Made by a program: the position numbers and the translations under genes. 10,513 bases of DNA from the NCBI GenBank assembly GCA_040901705.1, contig JBBDYI010000385.1, forward strand, positions 1 to 10,513, written 5' to 3'. Below the pieces are notes generated by a model that searched no databases, had not been told where the DNA came from, and worked only from the letters and a program-made list of their open reading frames with translations. Shown piece by piece: positions 1 through 5,074 of this stretch. This stretch comes from PLA5 sp040901705. GTDB taxonomy: Bacteria; Planctomycetota; Planctomycetia; Pirellulales; PLA5. Each line of letters starts with the position of its first letter. The stretch's first letter is position 1.

Positions 1-120
1 CGTTCGCCGGCAAGCTCAATCCACGGGTAAATCACCTCCTACCGCTCGCCTTACGCTCCGCCATCGTATGCGCCGAGAGAGTTTCGGCGCTCAACAATAC
101 CGCGTACCGCCGTTGAAATC
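1..120. other. Left-edge non-coding stretch
   Basis: I see no supportable gene here. The plus-strand frame beginning at base 1 stops at 28-30, so the tail of a plus-strand gene entering from the left cannot be excluded, but ten codons are too few to judge. The other two plus frames stay open only to about 116 and 131 and give no recognisable protein. The hairpin at 70-90 is listed separately. Confidence 0.4.
70..90 (-). terminator. Candidate hairpin terminator behind the DUF2617-like gene
   Basis: A perfect 7-bp inverted repeat, GCGCCGA at 70-76 and TCGGCGC at 84-90, encloses a 7-base loop. It begins about 30 bases beyond the stop codon (121-123) of the minus-strand DUF2617-like gene, where a terminator is expected. 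No T-run follows the stem on the minus strand, so it would be a U-less hairpin. Position and stem strength are seen directly; the termination role is inferred. Confidence 0.4.
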
Positions 121-660
121 TTACGGCAATTGAAACCGCGAGATCGTTCGCACGACGGCGTGATCGTCGGGGAAGGTGTGGAACGCCTTGATCGTGAGGC
201 TGCGGAGGCGCGTCTCGACGTGGATGAACGACAACGCCCCTAGCGCGATGCGGCCGCTGGCGTCGAAACGGTGCAACATGCCGTTGGCGCTCGATTCCCA
301 AGCCAGGTCGTGCTGGTAGCTCCAGAATTGAACCGGCTCGACCCGTTCAAGCTGAAAGTCGCTCTCGTAGGTGACGCCGCCGCGGCATTCGACGCGCTCT
401 CGGCGCTGTCCTTTGAGCGGATGGCCGAACAGGCGGCGCTTTTCCGGCAGCGGATGATGGGCCGCCGCCGCCACTTCGGTCAGCGTAATGCCCTGGTGCC
501 GCCACTTGATGACGTGGCCCGCGCTGGTGATGGCAATCTCGGCTTCGAAGCCGCTACGCGAGAACTTGCGGGACTGATAGACCTCGAACAACTCGGGATG
601 CAACGACCGGTTGAATAGGTGGAACACCAACTCGGCGATTTTCGGGCGAACGGAGAGCAC
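121..660 (-). CDS. DUF2617-like conserved protein
   Basis: This encodes a 179-residue soluble protein with no signal peptide or membrane segment. The N-terminus (SVRPKIAELVFHLFNRSLHPELFE), the ITSAGHVIKWRHQGITLTEV block around residues 44-63, the HHPLPEKRRLF block at 68-78 and the ECRGGVTYESDFQLE block at 91-105 match my memory of the DUF2617 family, found widely in planctomycetes and some actinobacteria. The function of that family is unknown to me. The start is GTG at 658-660: it is preceded by AGGAAA on the minus strand (668-673) with a 7-base spacer, one of the few good ribosome binding sites in the window. It lies 247 bases beyond the CPBP gene on the same strand, so it probably has its own promoter. 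The plus-strand open frame over 271-618 is an antisense shadow. Confidence 0.75.
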   Translation of the reverse strand: MLSVRPKIAELVFHLFNRSLHPELFEVYQSRKFSRSGFEAEIAITSAGHVIKWRHQGITLTEVAAAAHHPLPEKRRLFGHPLKGQRRERVECRGGVTYESDFQLERVEPVQFWSYQHDLAWESSANGMLHRFDASGRIALGALSFIHVETRLRSLTIKAFHTFPDDHAVVRTISRFQLP

Positions 661-667
661 GAGGGTG

Positions 668-673
668 TTTCCT
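668..673 (-). promoter_or_regulatory. Ribosome binding site of the DUF2617-like gene
   Basis: AGGAAA on the minus strand lies 7 bases before GTG at 658-660. It decides the start, because no ATG is available at the beginning of the conserved region. Confidence 0.5.
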
Positions 674-797
674 GGAATTCTTGCCGACGCGACAAGCGGA
701 ATCGAAGGTCGGCTCGGTTTGCGACGGAGTTTGTAAGAAGCATCATCCTACCGTATTCGCGGCGACGGGCCGCGCTGCCGCAGTCGATTATAGATTG

Positions 798-871
798 TGT
801 CGCGACGGCGACAAAGGCGATTTCGGCGACTGCAATTTCGGTGCCCGATATTAGGACTTGACTTTGTCGCC
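798..871. repeat. Nested inverted repeats in the 661-907 spacer
   Basis: Two overlapping inverted repeats share one arm. TGTCGC (798-803) pairs with GCGACA (808-813) across a 4-base loop. GGCGACAAAG (807-816) pairs perfectly over 10 bases with CTTTGTCGCC (862-871) across 45 bases. The structures are mutually exclusive, so the RNA could switch between a local hairpin and a long-range stem. This lies in the leader of the minus-strand DUF2617-like gene. The pairing is seen directly; any regulatory role is speculation. Confidence 0.35.
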
Positions 872-876
872 ATCAC

Positions 877-900
877 CGCGCCAGTATGAAACTTGGCGCG
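877..900 (-). terminator. Candidate hairpin terminator behind the CPBP gene
   Basis: CGCGCCA (877-883) and TGGCGCG (894-900) form a perfect 7-bp stem with a 10-base loop, 7 bases beyond the stop codon (908-910) of the minus-strand CPBP protease. As at 70-90, no T-tract follows on the minus strand. The place and GC-rich stem suggest a terminator or a 3'-end stabilising hairpin. Confidence 0.4.
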
Positions 901-907
901 ACGTCGA

Positions 908-1714
908 TCACCACCATCCGGCCAGCACGTCGTAAACCGCGTGTGCGCCGACGGCGATTCCAAAACCGCGAAACAGAAAGACCGCGCAAAACAGCACGCC
1001 GGCGGCGAATCGAAACGTGAAGCGAAACAGCGGAAAGGGATCGAGCGGCTCGCCGGATGCCCCGACGTGGTGCGCGGCGGAAAACAACAGGCTCGTGACG
1101 ATCACGGCGATTACAACGGCGGTGCGCGGCGTAAACTTCGCCCCGCGAAGCGCCGCCATGCACAGCGGCAGCAACATCAACCGGAACAATGTTTCCTCGT
1201 ATACGCCGGCGCCGAAATAGCTGACAAAATGGGCGAAAGAAGTTCGCAGCGAACTCGACGCGACAATCGCGCTTCCCGATGCGTTGGCGTTGACATCGAC
1301 GTTGACATCGCCGCCGACGACCCGCGCCAGCGGCAATTCGAGCTTATCGAACGACCAGACCTGAATCTGAACGCACGAGAGCAGCACGACCGCCAACACC
1401 GCACATTCGATCGCCATCCCGCCGAGCACCGAAGATCGCACGCGCCACGGCTGGGCGGTCGTGTGATGCCAGGCCAGCAGAATAACGACGATCAGCGCCG
1501 GCAGCGCCAGCGATGAACCGACGCCGACGGCCAAGAGCAACTGCCGCAGCCACACGTCGGCCCCGTTGATAATCGCCTGCGGGCCGAGAATCGCCACGCC
1601 CAACTCGTACACGGCCAACAGCGGCAGCACGAACAACAAACTCGCCAGCGGCCGCCGCGATTGCTGAAAGTAGTCGTCGGCGACGGCGTTGGATTCGAGA
1701 ATCGTGTCGCTCAT
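908..1714 (-). CDS. CPBP-family intramembrane metalloprotease (CAAX protease-like)
   Basis: This is a 268-residue polytopic membrane protein, with hydrophobic segments near residues 23-45, 57-82, 98-118, 197-213 and 234-262. All three signatures of the CPBP (CAAX protease and bacteriocin-processing) family are present: EExxxR as E173-E174...R178, FxxxH as F211...H215, and HxxxD as H258...D262. These are the predicted glutamate/histidine catalytic and metal-site residues, so the enzyme is probably active on a membrane or peptide substrate I cannot name. Residues 136-147 hold a short DVNV/DVNA repeat in a loop before the active-site helix. The start is ATG at 1712-1714 without a Shine-Dalgarno. 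It follows the 86-residue small gene by 56 bases on the same strand and may be cotranscribed with it. The long plus-strand open frame at 893-1516 is an antisense shadow. Confidence 0.88.
   Translation of the reverse strand: MSDTILESNAVADDYFQQSRRPLASLLFVLPLLAVYELGVAILGPQAIINGADVWLRQLLLAVGVGSSLALPALIVVILLAWHHTTAQPWRVRSSVLGGMAIECAVLAVVLLSCVQIQVWSFDKLELPLARVVGGDVNVDVNANASGSAIVASSSLRTSFAHFVSYFGAGVYEETLFRLMLLPLCMAALRGAKFTPRTAVVIAVIVTSLLFSAAHHVGASGEPLDPFPLFRFTFRFAAGVLFCAVFLFRGFGIAVGAHAVYDVLAGWW
1288..1310. repeat. 12-base tandem repeat inside the CPBP gene
   Basis: CGTTGACATCG occurs at 1288-1298 and again at 1300-1310, a period of 12 bases. On the minus strand it encodes the repeated tetrapeptide DVNV-DVNA. 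It keeps the reading frame and falls in a predicted loop, so a slippage duplication would be tolerated. Confidence 0.6.
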
Positions 1715-1770
1715 GGCGCGGCTGGCGTCGGCCGAATTCGCGGCGGCGAGTGCGTTGGCGCGTGGGATGG

Positions 1771-2031
1771 CTACGGCTTGCCCATCAACTCCGTAACCAG
1801 TTTGGCGACCAGCGCCGGATTGTCCTGCTTGACGAGATGTTCGATCCGCGACGGCGGCACCTTAAGCTTTTCGAGGGCCGCCGCGATCCGCTCCCAAAGC
1901 ACGGTCCGTTTCTTGCCTTCGGACAGATACAGGTCGGTCACCAACTCGCTGAGCTTCTGCAGCGAAATGGCTTCCGCGTTCTGGTAGTAGTTCTTGATGA
2001 TGCGCTCTTGGTACGCACTGCGTTTGGCCAT
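1771..2031 (-). CDS. Conserved 86-residue small protein
   Basis: This is a small, lysine-rich, mostly helical protein with no signal peptide or membrane helix. The opening AKRSAYQERIIKNYYQN and the central SLQKLSELVTDLYLSEGKKR block resemble a small uncharacterised protein I associate with planctomycete genomes; no function is known to me. The helical C-terminal half (residues 40-86) contains PPSRIEHLVKQDNPALVAKLV. The start is ATG at 2029-2031 with no Shine-Dalgarno. It lies between the MoaD-like gene (171 bases upstream) and the CPBP protease (56 bases downstream), all on the minus strand. The protein-like composition, unlike that of the overlapping frames at 1862-2206 and 1750-2070, is why I take this frame as the real gene. 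Its amphipathic helices would fit a nucleic-acid- or protein-binding role, but that is only a guess. Confidence 0.75.
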   Translation of the reverse strand: MAKRSAYQERIIKNYYQNAEAISLQKLSELVTDLYLSEGKKRTVLWERIAAALEKLKVPPSRIEHLVKQDNPALVAKLVTELMGKP

Positions 2032-2202
2032 AGATCACGCGGCGGCGGAAGAAAACGGAGGACGGTTTGAAAATCGGTACGGCGAGCGTCGCGTTCTTGG
2101 CGACCTGGCCGACGGTGGAATCGTCGCAAAAAACATCGGCGGCGTAAAGGTCGGCCGGCGTCCGCTCATCCCCACGGACGGCCGCCGCCCGCGCGACGCG
2201 GC

Positions 2203-2466
2203 TCAACCTCCGCCGATCGCCGGCAAAAAGTGGATTTCGCTGTGGTCGCGAACTTGGGCGAGCAAACCGCGGGCCGTGATGACGCCGTCGATCGAAACCG
2301 CGATGCCCGCCGCAAGCTGGTCGTTCTGCACCAGCCGCGCCGCCAGCCCCGGATGCGCCCGATCGAGCGAGGCGATCACCTGCCGCAGTGTTTTTCCCTC
2401 GGCGACGACCTCAGCCGCGCCGTCCGTCAGATCGCGAAGTTGCGGTTGCAAAAACACGCGCGGCAT
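2203..2466 (-). CDS. MoaD/ThiS-family ubiquitin-like sulfur carrier
   Basis: This 87-residue protein has the length and layout of the MoaD/ThiS/CysO beta-grasp family: an N-terminal strand (PRVFLQPQLRDLTDG), a helix (GKTLRQVIASLDRAHPGLAARL), a central AAGIAVSIDGVI strand, and the final DHSEIHFLPAIGGG. The C-terminal Gly-Gly is the defining feature. In the family it is adenylated by an E1-like enzyme and then thiocarboxylated to donate sulfur for molybdopterin, thiamine or cysteine synthesis. Here the tail is three glycines at the very C-terminus. No MoeB/ThiF, MoaE, ThiG or cysteine synthase gene is in the window, so the pathway is unknown. The start is ATG at 2464-2466, with a weak AGG about 11 bases upstream. 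It is the first gene of the minus-strand group and diverges from the ArsC-like gene. Confidence 0.8.
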   Translation of the reverse strand: MPRVFLQPQLRDLTDGAAEVVAEGKTLRQVIASLDRAHPGLAARLVQNDQLAAGIAVSIDGVITARGLLAQVRDHSEIHFLPAIGGG

Positions 2467-2520
2467 GGCGGTAAACCTGTTGCTATCCCGTTACGTCGTT
2501 GTCGAAGCCACCTACGATCG

Positions 2521-2546
2521 AACGCCGCAGTTCAACGCCGCAGTTC
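2521..2546. repeat. Perfect 13-base tandem duplication
   Basis: AACGCCGCAGTTC is present twice without a gap (2521-2533 and 2534-2546) in the 222-base divergent spacer between the MoaD-like gene and the ArsC-like gene. Tandem sites in a divergent promoter region could be operator half-sites, but a slippage duplication is equally possible. Confidence 0.6.
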
Positions 2547-2675
2547 GTAGTCTAGCGGATTGCCGTCGCCAGCGCCATGCGCGCGGCGAGGCACACGTGA
2601 TACGATGCGTGCGGATCGCGACACGATCGATCCAGGCAATTATTCCCGAGCTGCTATTGGCGAACTGCGCTATGC

Positions 2676-2679
2676 GGAG
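2676..2679 (+). promoter_or_regulatory. Ribosome binding site deciding the ArsC-like start
   Basis: GGAG lies 9 bases before ATG at 2689-2691. The open frame continues upstream to 2560, but those 43 codons are arginine-rich, look unlike the protein family and have no comparable site. The start is therefore placed at 2689. Confidence 0.55.
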
Positions 2680-2688
2680 AGAACAGCA

Positions 2689-3120
2689 ATGAATTCACCA
2701 ACGACCGAATCCAAATCGAAGCCGAAGTTACTCTTCGTTTGCGTCGAAAACGCCAATCGCAGTCAAATGGCGCAAGCGTTCGCCACGATGCTCGGCCGCG
2801 GCGCCGTCGAAGCCTTCAGCGCCGGCTCGCGCCCCTCCGGGCAAGTCAATCCGCGGGCCATCCAGTTCATGGCCGAGCTGGGCTACGACCTCGCGACGCA
2901 CGATTCCAAGTCGCTCGACGAATTCAATGGCCAGCCGATCGACGTCGCCGTCACGATGGGCTGTGGCGATGCCTGTCCGGCGGTGAAGACGCAGCGCCGC
3001 GAGGAATGGAACATCCCCGACCCGAAACATCTGAGCGACGAAGAATTCCGGGCCGTTCGCGATTTGATTCGCGACAAGGTACAAACGCTTATCGACAGCC
3101 TCGCGACTCCGTCCGCATGA
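2689..3120 (+). CDS. Arsenate reductase / low-molecular-weight phosphatase family protein
   Basis: This is a 143-residue cytoplasmic protein of the LMW-phosphotyrosine-phosphatase fold. The P-loop is CVENANRS, that is C-x5-R-S with nucleophile C18 and R24. The TMGCGDACP block supplies two further cysteines, C92 and C96, and DP at 111-112 supplies the acid Asp of the family. In thioredoxin- or mycothiol-coupled ArsC enzymes, C-x5-R attacks arsenate and the later cysteines relay the disulfide. The MGCGD-CP form recalls actinobacterial-type ArsC rather than the S. aureus form, which has a wider cysteine spacing. Arsenate reductase is therefore more likely than a protein phosphatase. No ArsR regulator, Acr3/ArsB pump or other ars gene is nearby, so it seems to stand alone. 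It is followed by a hairpin at 3143-3174. Confidence 0.8.
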   Translation: MNSPTTESKSKPKLLFVCVENANRSQMAQAFATMLGRGAVEAFSAGSRPSGQVNPRAIQFMAELGYDLATHDSKSLDEFNGQPIDVAVTMGCGDACPAVKTQRREEWNIPDPKHLSDEEFRAVRDLIRDKVQTLIDSLATPSA

Positions 3121-3142
3121 CCCACATGACGACATCGGTGAC

Positions 3143-3174
3143 GATGCCTGGCCTTCGATTTCGGCGGTGGCATC
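3143..3174 (+). terminator. Candidate hairpin terminator behind the ArsC-like gene
   Basis: GATGCC (3143-3148) pairs with GGCATC (3169-3174), with an inner GCC/GGC pair (3151-3153 and 3163-3165). It starts 22 bases after the ArsC-like stop codon. Only two T bases follow, so intrinsic termination is plausible but not typical. Confidence 0.35.
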
Positions 3175-3207
3175 TTAACCACAGTTGCTGACGTCGTGAT
3201 TCTTCGC

Positions 3208-3235
3208 ATTGCTCATCTTTCGTAGATGCGGCAAT
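3208..3235. other. Ten-pair stem-loop
   Basis: ATTGC-T-CATCT (3208-3218), loop TTCGT, and AGATG-CG-GCAAT (3224-3235) form two 5-bp helices separated by a small internal loop. It could be a second, downstream terminator for the plus-strand gene or an unrelated element. No T-tract longer than three bases follows. Confidence 0.35.
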
Positions 3236-3391
3236 TTCCATTGAAAAGAGCAGTAACGTCAGAACCGCTGCTGCGCCGGGCACCACTTTTGGGCAAGTTG
3301 TGCGGAGGCGTGCGGCGTGGCAATGGGGGCGAGATCGATGCGACGGGTGGCTTTGTTTCGTCGGGGGATTTGCGAGGATCGAGCGTCGATT

Positions 3392-3415
3392 GCCCCCGGT
3401 GTATTCACCGGGGGC
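3392..3415. repeat. Perfect 10-bp palindromic hairpin element
   Basis: GCCCCCGGTG (3392-3401), loop TATT, and CACCGGGGGC (3406-3415) form a perfect and very stable hairpin. It sits alone in the spacer, about 200 bases from the nearest gene terminator. On the plus strand a seven-T run follows at 3430-3436, but 14 bases from the stem, too far for a standard terminator. The sequence resembles dispersed REP-like intergenic palindromes that I recall from planctomycete genomes; that memory is not a verified match. Confidence 0.6.
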
Positions 3416-3616
3416 TAAATGGTTGGGGATTTTTTTGCTGGAAATTGGGCCAGTGTTTGTGGTAGGAAGTGGTGGATTGGAGAATCGAGATAGGAGGTGC
3501 GACGGATTTGGGCGACGAATACCTCTGGAGGGGGAATTATTTGACATTGCTCGTGTTTTTTGCGGTGCGAATGGATTGTTTTGCATCAGTTCCCCCGATG
3601 GATACGATGGCCCAAT

Positions 3617-3654
3617 AAAAAAACAAACTGCCCCGGTTCAACCGAGGCAGTTTG
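3617..3654 (-). terminator. Intrinsic terminator of the PEP-CTERM gene
   Basis: CAAACTGCC (3624-3632) pairs perfectly with GGCAGTTTG (3646-3654), with an additional inner CGG/CCG helix. Seven A bases at 3617-3623 become a seven-U tract immediately after the hairpin on the minus-strand transcript. It lies 59 bases beyond the stop codon of the minus-strand PEP-CTERM gene. This is the only textbook rho-independent terminator in the window. Confidence 0.85.
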
Positions 3655-3713
3655 CGTACCGAACCACTTCGCGGCCCGCATGCCGCGTGCGATTGTCTGT
3701 CGTGCGAATTCCG

Positions 3714-4514
3714 TTATTTCCGCCGGCGACGCCAGGCGGCCCCACCCACCACGACGATGCCCATGCATGCCATTGCCAGCGACGCCGGTTCCGGCACGGC
3801 CGCGATGCTCTTGAGGTTGAAGTCGACGGCCGTATCGGGCGTGCCGTTTCCGTTGAAGATGAAGCGAATGCTCGTGGCGGCCGACAGCGGCGCTTGCGCG
3901 TCGAACGCAGCGAACGGCACGGTGAAGTCGAAGGGGTCGGCCGACTCCGGCACCGTACCGGTCCACGTGGCCGATCCGCCGGCGCTGGTGACTTCGATTC
4001 GCAAACCGATGCCCGTCTTGTTCGGCGCTGGGTCGACGGTGCGAAACATCAACAGGAACATGTTGTTGCCGCCGGCGGTGAAGTCGACGCCGCCCAAGCC
4101 CAGGGCGTTTGTCAGCGAACCGGCCGCCACTTCACCGGCGTCCAGCCCGTCGTATTCGAGGGTCGCCATGACGCGGGCGGTCGACGACGATCCGAAATCG
4201 AATTCGCCCTCCGTGCCCGAATCTTCTTCGTCGACGTCGCCGATGACGCCGAAGGCCGCGACGCCCTTGGGCGTGGTGGTGACGCGGATTTCGACGTCGC
4301 GTTCGCTGCCGAGGATCGTTCCGACCTGCTGCGTGTGCTCCATGATGAACGGATTCACCTGTGTGAACAGCGGGATGCCCCAACCCTGTTGGCTTTCGGC
4401 CAAGGGGAAATGGTTCGCATCGCGGAAATCGTCGATCAGGATCGTCGCCGCAAAGGACGGCGAGCTAATCAGGGCTACTGCCAGCACGGCGAGGGCAATG
4501 AGCGTTTTTTTCAT
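3714..4514 (-). CDS. PEP-CTERM sorting-domain protein
   Basis: This is a 266-residue exported protein. Residues 1-22 are a signal peptide: a KK start, a Leu/Ala-rich core and a cut after SPSFA. The mature part begins ATILIDDF and is acidic and beta-rich, with a patch of acidic residues at about 92-105 (GDVDEEDSGTEGEFDF). It probably folds as a beta-sandwich like other planctomycete PEP-CTERM proteins. The tail carries the full sorting signal: VPEP at 240-243, a hydrophobic helix at about 245-260, then RRRRK at 262-266. In characterised systems such tails are processed by an exosortase for surface display or exopolysaccharide-linked export. No exosortase is in the window, so the machinery must be elsewhere. 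The start is ATG at 4512-4514, placed by the signal peptide; 68 in-frame codons upstream are not signal-like and are treated as leader. There is no Shine-Dalgarno. The long plus-strand frames over this gene are shadows. The ligand or function is unknown. Confidence 0.88.
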   Translation of the reverse strand: MKKTLIALAVLAVALISSPSFAATILIDDFRDANHFPLAESQQGWGIPLFTQVNPFIMEHTQQVGTILGSERDVEIRVTTTPKGVAAFGVIGDVDEEDSGTEGEFDFGSSSTARVMATLEYDGLDAGEVAAGSLTNALGLGGVDFTAGGNNMFLLMFRTVDPAPNKTGIGLRIEVTSAGGSATWTGTVPESADPFDFTVPFAAFDAQAPLSAATSIRFIFNGNGTPDTAVDFNLKSIAAVPEPASLAMACMGIVVVGGAAWRRRRK

Positions 4515-4554
4515 GGGTGGTGTACTCGCGGGTTGATGTCGTGAGGTTGATTCG

Positions 4555-4574
4555 TTCGATTCGGTTCGGTTCGG
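4555..4574. repeat. Pentamer tandem repeat (TTCGG-type)
   Basis: TTCGA followed by three TTCGG units gives four contiguous 5-base units, preceded by an imperfect TTCG. On the minus strand this is a CCGAA repeat about 40-60 bases ahead of the PEP-CTERM start codon. Repeats of this kind in a leader or promoter can slip and change spacing, but four units is short. Confidence 0.5.
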
Positions 4575-4818
4575 TATGCGGACATGGCGTGCTTCATGCA
4601 CCTGCCGGAACGACGCGAGCGCGCAGCCTGAGCGCAGCGGCTGGAAAGCTCGTTCGACGAAGTCAGCGGCGGCCTGCGCGAAACGCGCGCGGACGCCACC
4701 TAGCCGCCGAGCGCGCAAACCGCGAACTCAGAACGGATCCGGCGATGGAAACGAAGGGCGAAAGATGCGGCGAGAACCGCTTGCTAGCATTGGGCCAAGG
4801 CCGTGCGCTACCAGGAAA

Positions 4819-4854
4819 CGCCACCGCAGAAAGAAATCTTGCGGAAGGGTGGCG
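4819..4854. other. Inverted repeat with alternative pairing
   Basis: CGCCACC (4819-4825) pairs with GGTGGCG (4848-4854). Inside, CCGCA (4824-4828) can pair with TGCGG (4840-4844), competing for the end of the outer arm. No gene overlaps it convincingly. It may be part of a structured leader RNA; nothing more can be said from the sequence. Confidence 0.25.
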
Positions 4855-4905
4855 TCGGCTCTCGCCTGGTTGTCACTAGCTGCCTTGACGGGGTTTCAGA
4901 GAGTG

Positions 4906-4934
4906 CGGCCGTTAAAAACTGCGGGAAACGGCCG
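4906..4934. other. Perfect 8-bp hairpin
   Basis: CGGCCGTT (4906-4913) and AACGGCCG (4927-4934) enclose a 13-base loop containing five A bases. A four-T run follows on the plus strand at 4937-4940. On the minus strand it lies about 140 bases beyond the kinase stop. It could be a distal terminator or part of the PEP-CTERM leader. Confidence 0.35.
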
Positions 4935-5019
4935 GCTTTTCGGTAATTCAGTTTGATTATTTCAATACGCCCGGCGCAAAGTACGCCGAGAACTTGATCT
5001 CAAGATAACCCGGCTGCAA

Positions 5020-5041
5020 CCCCCTGTCAAGCAAGTGGGGG
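5020..5041 (-). terminator. Possible weak terminator behind the kinase gene
   Basis: CCCCC (5020-5024) and GGGGG (5037-5041) form a short GC-only stem with a 12-base loop, 33 bases beyond the kinase stop codon. No T-run follows on the minus strand. On the plus strand TTTT follows at 5046-5049, which would fit the opposite direction better. This is weakly supported. Confidence 0.2.
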
Positions 5042-5074
5042 ACAATTTTCCGCAAGTATCCACCTAACTGGTTG

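Larger units (their letters stand above)
3121..3616. other. Gene-poor structured spacer
   Basis: About 500 bases lie between the end of the ArsC-like gene and the terminator of the convergent PEP-CTERM gene. I see no convincing gene. The longest open frame (minus, 3089-3586) is Pro/Arg/Ser-rich and resembles no protein. Base composition is less GC-rich than in the flanking genes, with T-rich runs such as 3430-3436. The stretch contains three hairpins (3143-3174, 3208-3235, 3392-3415), listed separately. Confidence 0.55.
4515..5074. other. Long leader/spacer between kinase and PEP-CTERM gene
   Basis: These 560 bases lie between the kinase stop and the PEP-CTERM start, both minus strand. Frames are open on both strands, but the translations are Arg-rich and unlike proteins. 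The half near the PEP-CTERM gene is GC-rich. Bases 4935-4970 form a short AT-rich island that could hold a promoter, though I found no good -35/-10 pair. The stretch holds a pentamer repeat (4555-4574) and inverted repeats at 4819-4854, 4906-4934, 4972-4988, 4993-5004 and 5020-5041. A structured 5' leader or a small RNA is possible. Confidence 0.5.

Noticed and set aside
893..1516. 207-codon plus-strand open frame over the CPBP gene
   Set aside because: It is highly charged, Arg/Gln-rich and low in hydrophobic residues, and it is antisense to a protein with complete CPBP motifs.
1862..2206. 114-codon minus-strand open frame
   Set aside because: It overlaps most of the 86-residue conserved gene in another frame and has no protein-like pattern.
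2689..3120. Part of an arsenic resistance operon
   Set aside because: No ArsR, Acr3/ArsB or ArsM gene is adjacent. The neighbours are a divergent MoaD-like gene and a gene-poor spacer.
3089..3586. 165-codon minus-strand open frame in the spacer
   Set aside because: It is rich in Pro, Ser and Arg, overlaps the ArsC-like 3' end, crosses three hairpins and resembles no protein.
3300..4544. 414-codon plus-strand open frame
   Set aside because: It covers the terminator and the whole PEP-CTERM gene in antisense and has the composition of a shadow frame.
4517..4956. Plus-strand open frames in the PEP-CTERM leader
   Set aside because: The translations are Arg/Ala-rich, lack a ribosome binding site and show no domain. 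The region is better explained as a non-coding leader or spacer.
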